Shown: positions 1-7,694 of the stretch, piece by piece
Layout: each line of letters starts with the position of its first letter
How positions within the stretch are numbered: the first letter of the stretch is position 1
Source: DASZHJ01 sp035517495
GTDB taxonomy: Bacteria > Pseudomonadota > Alphaproteobacteria > ATCC43930 > CGMCC-115725
Direction: 5' to 3'
Assembly: GCA_035517495.1 (NCBI GenBank)
Contig: DATIYT010000138.1
Location: 1-64,000, forward strand
DNA length: 64,000 nt
Position numbers and translations under genes: made by a program
The notes under the pieces: model-generated
The model's database searches: none
What the model saw: only the letters and a program-made list of their open reading frames with translations
What the model was told of the DNA's origin: nothing

Positions 1-64
1 CCGCATCGTCGCCGGCAAAGCTTCGACGAGAGGCAAGGCCAAAGCCGGTCGCAAGGTCGCCTGA
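1..64 (+). CDS. DUF3489 protein, C-terminal end only (cut by window edge)
   Basis: Reading frame 2 is open from the window edge to a TGA at 62-64 and encodes a basic tail beginning RIVAGKAS and rich in Lys, Gly and Arg. The complete DUF3489 gene at 759-1106 has the equivalent RVTAEKAA followed by a Lys/Ala-rich tail, and in both cases a DUF2924 gene starts a few bases later. I therefore infer that this is the end of a diverged paralogue. Only about 20 residues are visible, so the identification rests on tail similarity and gene order. Function is unknown. Confidence 0.5.
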   Translation, partial: RIVAGKASTRGKAKAGRKVA

Positions 65-69
65 CGAAT

Positions 70-729
70 ATGGTTCGCCGATCGCCCGATCCGGAAGGGC
101 TCGAGGCCGAGATCGACCGCGTGCGGTTACTCGACCTCGACCGGCTTCGCGCACGGTGGCGGACGACCTTCAGGTCGTCCCCACCGCCTGCCCTCACCAC
201 GGACCTCATGGCGCGAATGGTTGCCTGGAGCATCCAGGAGCAGGCCCTCGGCGGACCTGATGCGGCGACCCTGAAGCTCCTGGACAGCCTCGCCCGTGGC
301 GAGAAGCCCGAAGACAAGCGGCGCCTCAAACCCGGCACGGTGCTGGTCCGGGAGTACCAGGGCGGGCGGCACACCGTCACCGTCGTTCCCGGCGGCTTCC
401 TGTGGCGGGATTCCGTAAATGCTTTGCCAGAGACCGGCCCGACACGCCCTAAGCCCCGGGAATGCCGCAGGGTCTCGCAAGCAGAGCAGGTGTCCAACAG
501 AGACTGGAATGGTTGGCTGGGGCGCCAGGATTCGAACTCCCGAGTTCAGAGACGCGGGCCGGACCACAAGGGGGGCCGACCGTGCGGCACTTTCTTTTGC
601 AAAAAGGACTGGACTTCCGCTGCACACAGAGCGTCAGTGTCCTCATCGATGCCGGCCGATTGGCCTCATCGGGATCAGCCCCCGCTGGCGACGCCGCCAC
701 AGCGGGGCTTCGGTGGTGACGGCACCTGA
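70..729 (+). pseudogene. DUF2924 protein, first copy, C-terminus lost
   Basis: The ATG at 70 lies 5 bases after the preceding DUF3489 stop. Residues 1-115 follow the DUF2924 pattern: an N-terminal LxAEIDRVRxLDLDRLRARWR-like helix, then a basic linker, then LKPGTVLVREYQG followed by HTVTV and a GGFLWR strand. The intact copy at 1110-1580 continues with a conserved SLSKVAKKITG and SGPRFFGL ending. Here similarity stops near base 420 and the frame runs on for about 100 residues without family character, through a tRNA-like 24-mer at 514-537. The likeliest reading is a 3'-truncated gene whose remaining frame is fortuitous. DUF2924 function is unknown; it usually precedes a large serine recombinase. 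Confidence 0.65.
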
Positions 730-758
730 TGCCGTTGAAACCGAAAGGATCCCCCCAC
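430..758. other. Gene-poor segment between two DUF3489/DUF2924 modules
   Basis: Apart from the tRNA-like 24-mer at 514-537, I see no supportable gene here. The frame running through from the truncated DUF2924 gene has no family character, and several antisense frames are open only because of high GC. A purine-rich GAAAGGA about 10 bases before 759 is the probable ribosome-binding site of the second DUF3489 gene. The segment looks like a junction between two stacked elements. Confidence 0.5.
514..537 (-). repeat. Partial copy of a tRNA-Gln 3' end (attachment-site-like)
   Basis: Read on the minus strand, this 24-mer ends in GCCCCAGCCA and starts with the T-loop GTTCGAATCCT. It matches the 3' end of the intact tRNA-Gln at 3717-3740 at 22 of 24 positions, differing only by GG versus CC in the T-stem. 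No matching T-stem 5' strand, anticodon arm or D-arm lies beside it, so it is not a working tRNA. A T-loop-to-CCA fragment in the same orientation as a nearby whole tRNA is what integration at a tRNA 3' end leaves behind. Assigning it as an att site is inference. Confidence 0.6.
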
Positions 759-1106
759 ATGTCGCAACGCAAAATCTCCAGAAAGACCACACTTATGCGC
801 AGCGCCAGTCGCGCGAAAAAGCCCGCGAAACCTGCCGACGCCAGCTCCAGTTCGATCCGAAGCGGGACCAAGCAGGAGGCGGTGCTCGCCCTGCTCAAAC
901 AGCCCAGCGGGACGACGATCGCCGCAATCATGAAGGCAACCGGCTGGCAACAGCATTCGGTCCGCGGCTTCTTTGCCGGGGTCGTGCGCAAGAAGCTGGG
1001 TTTGACGCTGACGTCGGATAAGGGCGAGCGCATTTATCGTGTGACCGCCGAGAAGGCCGCGAAATCAAAACAAGCCCGAAAGCCTCCCGCCGTGTCGGCT
1101 GCCTGA
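759..1106 (+). CDS. DUF3489 domain protein (winged-helix-like)
   Basis: A small, very basic protein of 115 residues. The start is set at the ATG at 759, preceded by GAAAGGA; an upstream in-frame ATG at 729 lacks a comparable site. The N-terminal 35 residues are Lys/Arg/Ser rich and probably disordered. Residues about 37-95 form the conserved block beginning TKQEAVLALL, then TIAAIMKATGW, then an SVRGFFAGVV helix and a GERIYRV strand, a pattern consistent with a winged-helix DNA-binding fold. It is 3 bases upstream of DUF2924 and in line with the recombinase, so the three genes are probably co-transcribed. A DNA-binding accessory role in recombination or element control is inference. Confidence 0.85.
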   Translation: MSQRKISRKTTLMRSASRAKKPAKPADASSSSIRSGTKQEAVLALLKQPSGTTIAAIMKATGWQQHSVRGFFAGVVRKKLGLTLTSDKGERIYRVTAEKAAKSKQARKPPAVSAA

Positions 1107-1109
1107 CCC

Positions 1110-1580
1110 ATGGGCAGAACGAACACCCCTGCGATCGAGCGCGAGCTCGATCGCATCCGATCCCTCGATCTGGAGGCCCTGCGTCTCGAATGGCAGCGGC
1201 TTTACCACGGTGAGCCACCTCGAATTAGCCGAGACCTGCTGGTCCTCGGCCTTGCTTATAGGCTGCAGGAAACGGAACACGGCGGCCTCGGCAAGTCGAC
1301 TCGCCGCAAGCTGCAGACGCTCGCCAAGACCTTGCGGACCACCGGCCGGGTTGGCCCCACGCCGAGCCTTAACGTGAAACCGGGTGCGCGCCTTGTCCGT
1401 GAATGGCATGGCCGCATTCATACGGTCACGGTGACCGAGGATGGCTTCGAGTATGGCGGCGTCAGTTATGCCTCGCTGTCCAAGGTCGCCAAAAAGATCA
1501 CCGGCGCGCACTGGTCGGGGCCACGCTTCTTTGGGTTGCCGGCGGCGACCGTTCCGAACAAGGGGGCACACCATGGCTGA
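1110..1580 (+). CDS. DUF2924 domain protein, intact copy
   Basis: This 156-residue protein of unknown function has the full DUF2924 architecture. It starts with an acidic/basic helix (IERELDRIRSLDLEALRLEW), then a helical region with LLVLGLAYRLQE, a basic linker, a small beta region (KPGARLVREWHG, HTVTV, GFEYGG) and the conserved end SLSKVAKKITGAHWSGPRFFGL. Its stop overlaps the recombinase start by 8 bases, which implies translational coupling. DUF2924 is regularly found directly before large serine recombinases in alphaproteobacteria, so an accessory role (directionality, regulation or DNA binding) is likely but unproven. It differs strongly from the truncated copy at 70, so this is not a recent duplication. 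Confidence 0.9.
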   Translation: MGRTNTPAIERELDRIRSLDLEALRLEWQRLYHGEPPRISRDLLVLGLAYRLQETEHGGLGKSTRRKLQTLAKTLRTTGRVGPTPSLNVKPGARLVREWHGRIHTVTVTEDGFEYGGVSYASLSKVAKKITGAHWSGPRFFGLPAATVPNKGAHHG

Positions 1581-3336
1581 ACCCGAAAAGGCGACCCGGA
1601 AACCGGGCAAAAAAACGCGCTGTGCGATTTACACCCGAAAGTCCACCGATGAAGGCTTGGAGCAGGCATTCAACTCCCTCGACGCCCAACGTGAGGCGTG
1701 CGCGGCCTTCATCCTGTCGCAAAAGCACGAGGGCTGGTCGGTTTTGCCGACGCTTTATGACGACGGCGGGTATTCTGGTGGCACCTTGGAGCGACCGGCT
1801 CTCAAGCGGCTTCTGGCTGACATCGATGCCGGCCAGATCGACGTCATCGTCGTGTACAAGGTGGACCGGCTGACCCGGGCGCTCTCCGATTTTGCCAAGC
1901 TGGTCGACATCTTTGACCGCCACGGCGTCTCATTCGTATCGATAACTCAGCAATTCAACACCACCACCAGCATGGGGCGGCTGACCCTGAACGTTCTGTT
2001 GTCCTTCGCCCAGTTTGAGCGCGAGGTCATCGGCGAACGGGTGCGCGACAAGATCGCCGCCTCCAAGAAAAAGGGAATGTGGATGGGAGGTATGCCGCCG
2101 CTCGGCTACGACGTGAAGAACCGCGGGCTTGTCGTCAACAAAGATGAGGCCCGCACCGTTGTCGATATCTACCGTCGTTATCTGGCGCTCAAATCGGTTC
2201 GCGATCTCCAGGAGGAGCTTGCGGCCAAGGGGATCAGGAGCAAGCGACGGCTTCGGCCCGACGGGACCGTCTATGGTGGCCACGAACTCGCGCGCGGCGC
2301 GCTCTATCTCATGCTCCAGAATCGAATCTATCGGGGTGAGATTGTGCACAAGGGCAACTCCTATCCAGGAGAACATGCGGCCATCATCGAAAAGTCGCTG
2401 TGGGACGAGGTCCAGGCCGTATTGGCCAAGAATCGTGTCGAGCGGGCAACGGGAGCACGCGCCAAGAGCCCCAGCCTGCTCGGCGGCATGGTGTTTGACG
2501 AGCATGGCGGACGGCTCACCCCCACTTACGCGATCAAAAAGGGCACCCGATATCGGTACTATGTTTCGACGGCGCTTGTGACCGGAGCAAAAAAGAACCG
2601 TTCGGACAGCCGACGCATACCGGCGGCCGATTTGGAAGGCTTGGTGGTTAACAGGGTTCGGGGATTTTTTGCCGACCCCACAGTCCTCTCAGACGCTCTT
2701 GACCAAGAGCCCGGCGGCAGTACGGGATACCGCCAATTGATCGAACGAGGTCGAGGGCTGGCGGCAGAACTTGGGGGGCAAGCGCCGCACGACGTCAGGG
2801 CGAAGCTGATGAGTCTGCTCTGCCGGGTCGAAATCAAACCCGAGTGCATTGACATCAACGTCTCTCGGGATCGGGTCGCCGGGCTCCTTTCGGGGCAAGC
2901 GATCGATCCGACAATGCAGGATCAAGAATCAGATCGGAAACCCGCTGACGTCTTGACATTGACGGTGCCGGCACGCCTCAGGCGCAGTGGCCGGGAGATG
3001 CGAATGCTTGTTGAAAATCCCAATGACCAAACACCGGCCGATCCGAGTCTGCTTCGGATCGTCGCGCGCGCACACGATGTCCACAACCGGCTCAACCAGA
3101 ACCCGCAACTCAGCGTGCATCATATTGCTCGCGAGGAACGGATCACGGCCGCGTACATCTACACGCTTCTACGGCTGCGCTGGCTGGCGCCCGACATCAC
3201 GACCGCAATCGTGAGCGGCCGACAACCGCCACAGCTCAACGCCAAGACTCTGATGCGGAAGGCATCGCGGCTACCCCCGGTTTGGGCTGAGCAACGGGAA
3301 CTGCTGGAATTTCGCGGAAATCACGGTCAGGTCTAG
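1573..3336 (+). CDS. Large serine recombinase
   Basis: A 587-residue site-specific recombinase. The N-terminal resolvase domain (about 14-165) has the catalytic serine in AIYTRKSTDEG (Ser24), the YDDGGYSGGTLERPAL segment, KVDRLTRALSD and the ERxRDK helix end. The recombinase domain (about 180-300) includes GYDVKNRGLVVN and AKGIRSKRR. The following region corresponds to the zinc-ribbon domain (LLGGMVFDEHGGRL) but lacks the usual cysteine pairs. A C-terminal helix-turn-helix-like segment (HHIAREERITAAYIYTLLRLRWL) ends the protein. The ATG at 1573 is preferred because upstream residues show no recombinase character. It is the last gene of the DUF3489-DUF2924-recombinase cassette, 380 bases from the tRNA-Gln 3' end. 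Confidence 0.93.
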   Translation: MAEPEKATRKPGKKTRCAIYTRKSTDEGLEQAFNSLDAQREACAAFILSQKHEGWSVLPTLYDDGGYSGGTLERPALKRLLADIDAGQIDVIVVYKVDRLTRALSDFAKLVDIFDRHGVSFVSITQQFNTTTSMGRLTLNVLLSFAQFEREVIGERVRDKIAASKKKGMWMGGMPPLGYDVKNRGLVVNKDEARTVVDIYRRYLALKSVRDLQEELAAKGIRSKRRLRPDGTVYGGHELARGALYLMLQNRIYRGEIVHKGNSYPGEHAAIIEKSLWDEVQAVLAKNRVERATGARAKSPSLLGGMVFDEHGGRLTPTYAIKKGTRYRYYVSTALVTGAKKNRSDSRRIPAADLEGLVVNRVRGFFADPTVLSDALDQEPGGSTGYRQLIERGRGLAAELGGQAPHDVRAKLMSLLCRVEIKPECIDINVSRDRVAGLLSGQAIDPTMQDQESDRKPADVLTLTVPARLRRSGREMRMLVENPNDQTPADPSLLRIVARAHDVHNRLNQNPQLSVHHIAREERITAAYIYTLLRLRWLAPDITTAIVSGRQPPQLNAKTLMRKASRLPPVWAEQRELLEFRGNHGQV

Positions 3337-3716
3337 GACGCAGCCTCGGACGACCTTCGCCACTCGGGGACTATCTGGATTGGACAGCGGCTGCGCAGGC
3401 GGATGCAAAGACTCCAGATCATCCGGCTATTGATCATGCAAACGGCTCTTCAACCTGCTCCGCGAGGCCGCTCTGCAAACGAATCTCGCGAAGCTGCCAC
3501 TGCTATGTGACAGGCATCTGCGACTTGGCGTGCAAAAAAGTAAACCACCAAATGCCGCCGGAGAGATTTTCGTAAGGGTTCGCGCCGAGATAAAGCCCGA
3601 CACCCGTCTCCGCACGTAAATTAGGATGGAGCGTGCCCCAGGAATCCGCGCAAAACCGGGACAAAATCTGACTTCGCAAAAGTCAAAAACTCCTGCAATA
3701 TCAATATTTTAGTCGT
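3337..3716. other. Non-coding gap between recombinase and tRNA-Gln
   Basis: No gene can be supported here. One frame stays open from the recombinase end to about 3576, but it has no convincing start and no family resemblance; a 62-codon minus-strand frame is equally featureless. The last 60 bases before the tRNA are AT-rich. If the cassette is a tRNA-targeted element, this interval would be its tRNA-proximal end. Confidence 0.4.
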
Positions 3717-3791
3717 TGGCTGGGGCGGGAGGATTCGAACCTCCGAATGGCGGAATCAAAATCCGCTGCCTTACCACTTGGCTACGCCCCA
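3717..3791 (-). tRNA. tRNA-Gln (anticodon TTG)
   Basis: The complementary strand of this 75-nt stretch folds as a full cloverleaf: acceptor TGGGGCG pairing with CGCCCCA, a D-arm with the conserved GTGGTAAGGC run, anticodon stem GCGGA/TCCGC around the loop TTTTGAT (anticodon TTG), T-arm GGAGG/CCTCC around TTCGAAT, discriminator G and an encoded CCA at 3717-3719. Its 3' end faces the recombinase cassette. A near copy of its last 24 bases lies at 514-537. Confidence 0.97.
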
Positions 3792-3954
3792 ACACGCCAC
3801 GCGCGACTTTAAAGCATGTCACGGTAGAGTGAAATCGAAACGATGCTCGCAATATTTGCCGGGTTTGACCTAAGGTCGAGATGGAAGTTCTAATGTATTG
3901 CCCAGCCACTGCGCGGCCAATAGCATTCGGCAATTAAAGTGTGGCGGTGGCCTG

Positions 3955-4662
3955 ATGCTAGGAGATTTCAGCCACATCATTTCTGGATGCACGACGGTCG
4001 GCGAGGTCCGCATGGCCTTTCGCCGGGCGATTGAGCGCGAAGGCTACACCTCGTCAGCTTGCCGCGCCCGCATGCCTTCGCAGCGGCCAGGACAATGGCA
4101 CAATTTCTTTCGCGATTGGCCGGAAGGCTGGATGAAGCTGAGCGACAACCTGAATTTTGCCGCCCGAAGCGTCATCCTTGACGAAGCGCAGCGGCGGATA
4201 TTCCCCTTCACCTGGTGTGACGTGCGAACGAGCAGGGTTTTCTCCGCGGCCGAAGAAGAAGTCTGGAAAGCCGCGGCCGAGTGGGGATGGGCCAACGGTT
4301 TCGTGGTTCCGGTGCACGGCCCAGGGGGATACTTAGCCTGCATCGGCATGGCCAGTCCCGAGCGCGATCTCGATCTTGGACCCGATACGCGCGCCCGTTT
4401 GCACATGCTTGCGCTGATTGCCCATGAGCGCTGCCTGGCCTTGACGGGACTCGTGCGGACCGAAAATCCGCGCACAATACTGAGTGCGCGCGAACTCGAG
4501 TGCCTGCGCTGGGTTGGCGCCGGGAAAACCGATTGGGAAATCGGGATGATTTTGAGCATCTCTGCCTCGACCGTGAAATTTCACATCGACCGCGCTCGGG
4601 AAAAGCTCGGGACGCGCACGCGCGCTCAAGCCGTGGCGCGCCTCGGGTCGAGCGGATGGTGA
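3955..4662 (+). CDS. LuxR-family transcriptional regulator (solo)
   Basis: A 235-residue regulator. Residues about 10-160 match the autoinducer-binding domain layout, and residues about 172-230 are a LuxR-type HTH (LSARELECLRWVGAGKTDWEIG, then STVKFHIDRAREKLG). No LuxI synthase is visible nearby. The conserved Asp-Pro that contacts the acyl-homoserine-lactone amide in TraR-like proteins appears as Arg-Ser (NFAARSVI) and the Tyr61 equivalent as Trp, so canonical AHL binding is doubtful. The ATG at 3955 is chosen over a TTG at 3898, which would add 19 unremarkable residues. The ligand and targets are unknown; it may sense another molecule or act without ligand. Confidence 0.85.
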   Translation: MLGDFSHIISGCTTVGEVRMAFRRAIEREGYTSSACRARMPSQRPGQWHNFFRDWPEGWMKLSDNLNFAARSVILDEAQRRIFPFTWCDVRTSRVFSAAEEEVWKAAAEWGWANGFVVPVHGPGGYLACIGMASPERDLDLGPDTRARLHMLALIAHERCLALTGLVRTENPRTILSARELECLRWVGAGKTDWEIGMILSISASTVKFHIDRAREKLGTRTRAQAVARLGSSGW

Positions 4663-4851
4663 ACGGCGCTGCTTTTTCGCGCATGCATAATTCTTGCCCC
4701 CGATCACAGCGAGCCAGCGAGCGGTCTTGTCAACTCTCGGAACGTAGGGGTCGAAATACGCCGCGGCGCGAGGCCGGCGAATAAATTCTCGCCTATAACG
4801 TCAAAGGCGCCCGGCGGCGCTCCTCGCTTTCTGCACCGCATTGCAAAACAC

Positions 4852-5346
4852 ATGACCCCCGAGCCGTGTTCGGTCGAACTAAGCAGCATCAATTTCGTCA
4901 TCGCGCCTTATCTCCGCGATAAGCCTCAGCTTCTGGATCTCAAACGGTACTGGGACCGCAAACGCGGTGCACGCAGGATGCCGACCCGCGTCGATATCGA
5001 CCCGCTCGAGCTGCCCCAGCATCTCGGCTGGCTTTACCTGATTGACGTATCCCCCGGCCTTTCGGACTTCCGCTACCGACTGCTCGGCAGCCGAATCACC
5101 GAAGCCTACGGCCGCGACAGCACCGGTAGGACGGTGCGCGAAGTCCATGAGGCGGAAAATCCGGACTACTGCTCCGCGATTTTGGCGCTCTATCGCACCA
5201 TTGCGCGCGACGCGATCGTCGCGCATGAGCAAGGCTCATTGTCGGTCGCCGCGGAGCAGTATCGTCAATACGACGTGCTTTATCTGCCGCTGGACCGCGG
5301 CGACGGCAGCGTTGGAATGATCTTGGCTGAGATGTTGCTCTGCTGA
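4852..5346 (+). CDS. PAS_5-like (PF07310-type) sensor-domain protein
   Basis: A 164-residue single-domain protein. It carries the motif order typical of the alphaproteobacterial PAS_5 family: LLDLKRYWDRKRGARRMPTR near the N-terminus, then DIDPLELPQHLGWLYLIDV, FRYRLLGSRITEAYGRD and a C-terminal YDVLYLPLDRGDGSVGMIL strand pair. No output domain is attached, so it may act as a stand-alone ligand sensor or partner protein. The upstream 190 bases contain no other gene. The identification comes from remembered family motifs; the ligand is unknown. Confidence 0.75.
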   Translation: MTPEPCSVELSSINFVIAPYLRDKPQLLDLKRYWDRKRGARRMPTRVDIDPLELPQHLGWLYLIDVSPGLSDFRYRLLGSRITEAYGRDSTGRTVREVHEAENPDYCSAILALYRTIARDAIVAHEQGSLSVAAEQYRQYDVLYLPLDRGDGSVGMILAEMLLC

Positions 5347-5365
5347 AAAATTCCGCCGCGCGCGG

Positions 5366-6238
5366 TCATGCCTGAAGAATCACCAACCCGTAATCACCCA
5401 CGCGCACGAAACCCAGTGCCGAATAGGCTTTTTGCGCGGCTTCGTTGCCCCGGCCGGTGAACAGGATGGCGCCGGCGGTGCCCGCTTCGCGCGCCGCCAG
5501 CAATGCTCCCGCGACGACCGCGCGCCCGTAGCCGCGTTGACGCAGCAGCACCGGCGTGAACACGCCGCCGATTTGCACAAGGTCGGGAAGGCGCGCATTG
5601 AAGGTGCAGCAGGAGACGAGCCGCCCACCCACTTCCAGCACGAATTGCGCGCCCTCCGCCGAGAGCCGCTCCACTTCGTCGCGGCTCTCGCGCCCGAGCG
5701 CCTCGCTGACGGGCCGGCGGAACGTTTCTTGGGAGTAAGCGACGCGCCATTCCGCGAGCTTCGGATAATCCGCGGGAGTGCTCCGTCGGCACATTGCGCC
5801 GCCGCTCGACAACAGTTTCGGCACTTGCAGATCGCGCAGATCCAAGTGAAACAGGTCCTCGGCGGAATCGGTGAAGGTCGGTCGCGTGCCAAGCGCCAAC
5901 CCCTCGCGCGCGCGGCGCACTTGCGTGAGCGGCCCAACGATGCCGGCAATCGCGCGCCCCGTCGCCGCGGTCGCCACCACCGCGACCTGTTGCGTCGCAA
6001 CGGGCGCCTGCAGCACCAGCATGCCGTTCCAGCAATGGGCGGCGGCCGAGGCGATTTCGCCGTCACGCAACAACGCCGCGTACGTCGCCTGGTAGATGGC
6101 ACCGCGGTCCACGATTCCGCCCTGGCGCAAATTGGAGCGCAGGAACATCGAGGAGGTGGCATAGCGCAGCAGAAAGCGTTCGAGCGCCTCTTCCTCGCCC
6201 GCCTCCAACACGCGTATGGTTTCGCCATGAGTAGTCAC
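5366..6238 (-). CDS. GNAT family N-acetyltransferase
   Basis: A 290-residue protein. The C-terminal part carries a GNAT core: a LVSCCTFNARLPD strand, the GVFTPVLLRQRGYGRAVVAGAL acetyl-CoA pyrophosphate loop (RxxGxG/A) and the final NEAAQKAYSALGFVRVGDY motif. The N-terminal half (TIRVLEAGEEEALERFLLRY and onward) is typical of two-domain GNAT proteins whose first half is a degenerate GNAT fold. The start is a GTG at 6238, 6-10 bases after AAAGGAGA; the longer frame to 6310 has no such site. It diverges from the acyl-CoA dehydrogenase at 6292. Its substrate cannot be deduced. Confidence 0.82.
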   Translation of the reverse strand: MTTHGETIRVLEAGEEEALERFLLRYATSSMFLRSNLRQGGIVDRGAIYQATYAALLRDGEIASAAAHCWNGMLVLQAPVATQQVAVVATAATGRAIAGIVGPLTQVRRAREGLALGTRPTFTDSAEDLFHLDLRDLQVPKLLSSGGAMCRRSTPADYPKLAEWRVAYSQETFRRPVSEALGRESRDEVERLSAEGAQFVLEVGGRLVSCCTFNARLPDLVQIGGVFTPVLLRQRGYGRAVVAGALLAAREAGTAGAILFTGRGNEAAQKAYSALGFVRVGDYGLVILQA

Positions 6239-6291
6239 GGCTCTCCTTTTACCGCCGGGCCGCGACACCGTCCAATCTCGGGAGAGAGCCC

Positions 6292-7440
6292 ATGGACATG
6301 AATATGACAACCGAGGAAGCGGCGCTGATCGAAGCCGCGAGAGCCTTCCGCGACCGCACGGTCGCGCCGAACGCCGCGCGCTGGGAGCGAGAGCGGCGGC
6401 TCCCTACGGAGACGTTGCGCGAAGCGGCGGCGATGGGGCTCACGGGCATCGAGGTGCCGCGCGAGCTGGGCGGCCAGGGCGCGCGTTTTTCGGTGAAGGT
6501 GCGGATCGCCGAGGAACTGTCCGAGGCTTGCATGGCCTTCGCCTTCAGCCTTCTCAACACCCAAAACATGGCGGCGAAGATCGCCCGCTCCGGCAAACCG
6601 GCATTGCGCGAGCGCCATCTGCCGTCGCTGCTTCGCGCCGAACGCATCGGCGCCACCGCTTTGACCGAACCCGGCGCCGGCAGCGACTTTGCCGCGATCA
6701 AGACAAGGGCGGAGAAAGCGCCGGGAGGCTGGCGCCTCACCGGCGAGAAGGCCTGGATCACCAATGCAGCAGCGGCCGATCTGATCTTGACCTATGCCCA
6801 GACGGACCCCGCGCAAGGCGGGCGCGGCATCGCGGGATTCCTGGTGGACGCGTCGCGCCCGGGCTTCGTGCGCAGGCCCCCCTTCGCGCTAGTGGGCGGG
6901 CATGCGATCGGCACGGGCGGCTTCGCGCTTGAAAACCATTTCGTCGCCGACGACGAGGTACTGCACCCCGCGGGCCAAGGCTTCAAGGAGGCGCTCCGGC
7001 TTATCAATGGCGCGCGCACCTACGTGGCGGCGATGTGCTGCGGGATGCTCGCGGGTGCGCTCAAGACGGCGCTTCGCTATGGCGCCGAACGCCATGCGTT
7101 CGGCAAGCCGCTGATCGAGCATCAGGGACTCAAATGGAAGCTGGCGGAGGTCGCGACCGATCTCGAAGCCGCACGGCTCCTGGCCTACAAGGCGGCCGCG
7201 ATCATCGACGCCGGCGGCGACGCGATGCTGGCGGCGGCGCAGGCCAAGCAGTTTGCGGGGCGCATCATCGTCGAGCGGCTTTCCGACTGCATGCAGACCA
7301 TGGGCGCGGAGGGCTTGCGTGAAGAACACCCGATCGGCCGGCACATCGCTTCGGGCCGCATCGCCAACTACGTCGACGGCACGACCGAGATGCAGAACGA
7401 GCGTATCGGTGCTTTGTTGGTGGCTCATTATGGCGCGTGA
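6292..7440 (+). CDS. Acyl-CoA dehydrogenase family protein
   Basis: A 382-residue flavoprotein of normal family length. The N-terminal helical domain (1-115) is followed by the FAD/substrate beta domain with ATALTEPGAGSDFAAIKTRAE and GEKAWITNAAAADL, and then the C-terminal helical domain with ALRYGAERHAFGKPLIEHQGLKWKLAE and MGAEGLREEHPIGRH. It ends YVDGTTEMQNERIG: at the place of the catalytic Glu of medium-chain enzymes (YEGT) there is Asp. The family oxidises acyl-CoA thioesters to enoyl-CoA with FAD and passes electrons to ETF. The start at 6292 follows GGGAGAGAGCCC. No neighbour gives the substrate. Confidence 0.93.
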   Translation: MDMNMTTEEAALIEAARAFRDRTVAPNAARWERERRLPTETLREAAAMGLTGIEVPRELGGQGARFSVKVRIAEELSEACMAFAFSLLNTQNMAAKIARSGKPALRERHLPSLLRAERIGATALTEPGAGSDFAAIKTRAEKAPGGWRLTGEKAWITNAAAADLILTYAQTDPAQGGRGIAGFLVDASRPGFVRRPPFALVGGHAIGTGGFALENHFVADDEVLHPAGQGFKEALRLINGARTYVAAMCCGMLAGALKTALRYGAERHAFGKPLIEHQGLKWKLAEVATDLEAARLLAYKAAAIIDAGGDAMLAAAQAKQFAGRIIVERLSDCMQTMGAEGLREEHPIGRHIASGRIANYVDGTTEMQNERIGALLVAHYGA

Positions 7441-7694
7441 TCTCTGATTTGGGATGAATGCTCTGCGTCCTTCGACGGCTGCACAATGTCCAATTTTGCA
7501 ATACGTAAAACATTTGGAGAAGATGGGGGGATGGTTTGGCGATCTGGGATGGCGCCTACTGGCAGATGGAGCCAAATTTTGCCTGGGGTGAGCCGACGAA
7601 TGATTATCGCCACATCCCCGAATTTATTCCGGCATCCCCTTACTGAATTCTGCGATCTCCCGCTAATATCCGCCAGAACTTGAGAAGCAACGAC

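Noticed and set aside
3427..3615. 62-codon minus-strand frame beside the recombinase
   Set aside because: No domain resemblance or ribosome-binding site; one of several equal-length chance frames.
7486..7683. 65-codon frame between the acyl-CoA dehydrogenase and hydantoinase genes
   Set aside because: No family resemblance, no ribosome-binding site, and it ends at the next gene; the 254-base gap shows nothing else supportable.
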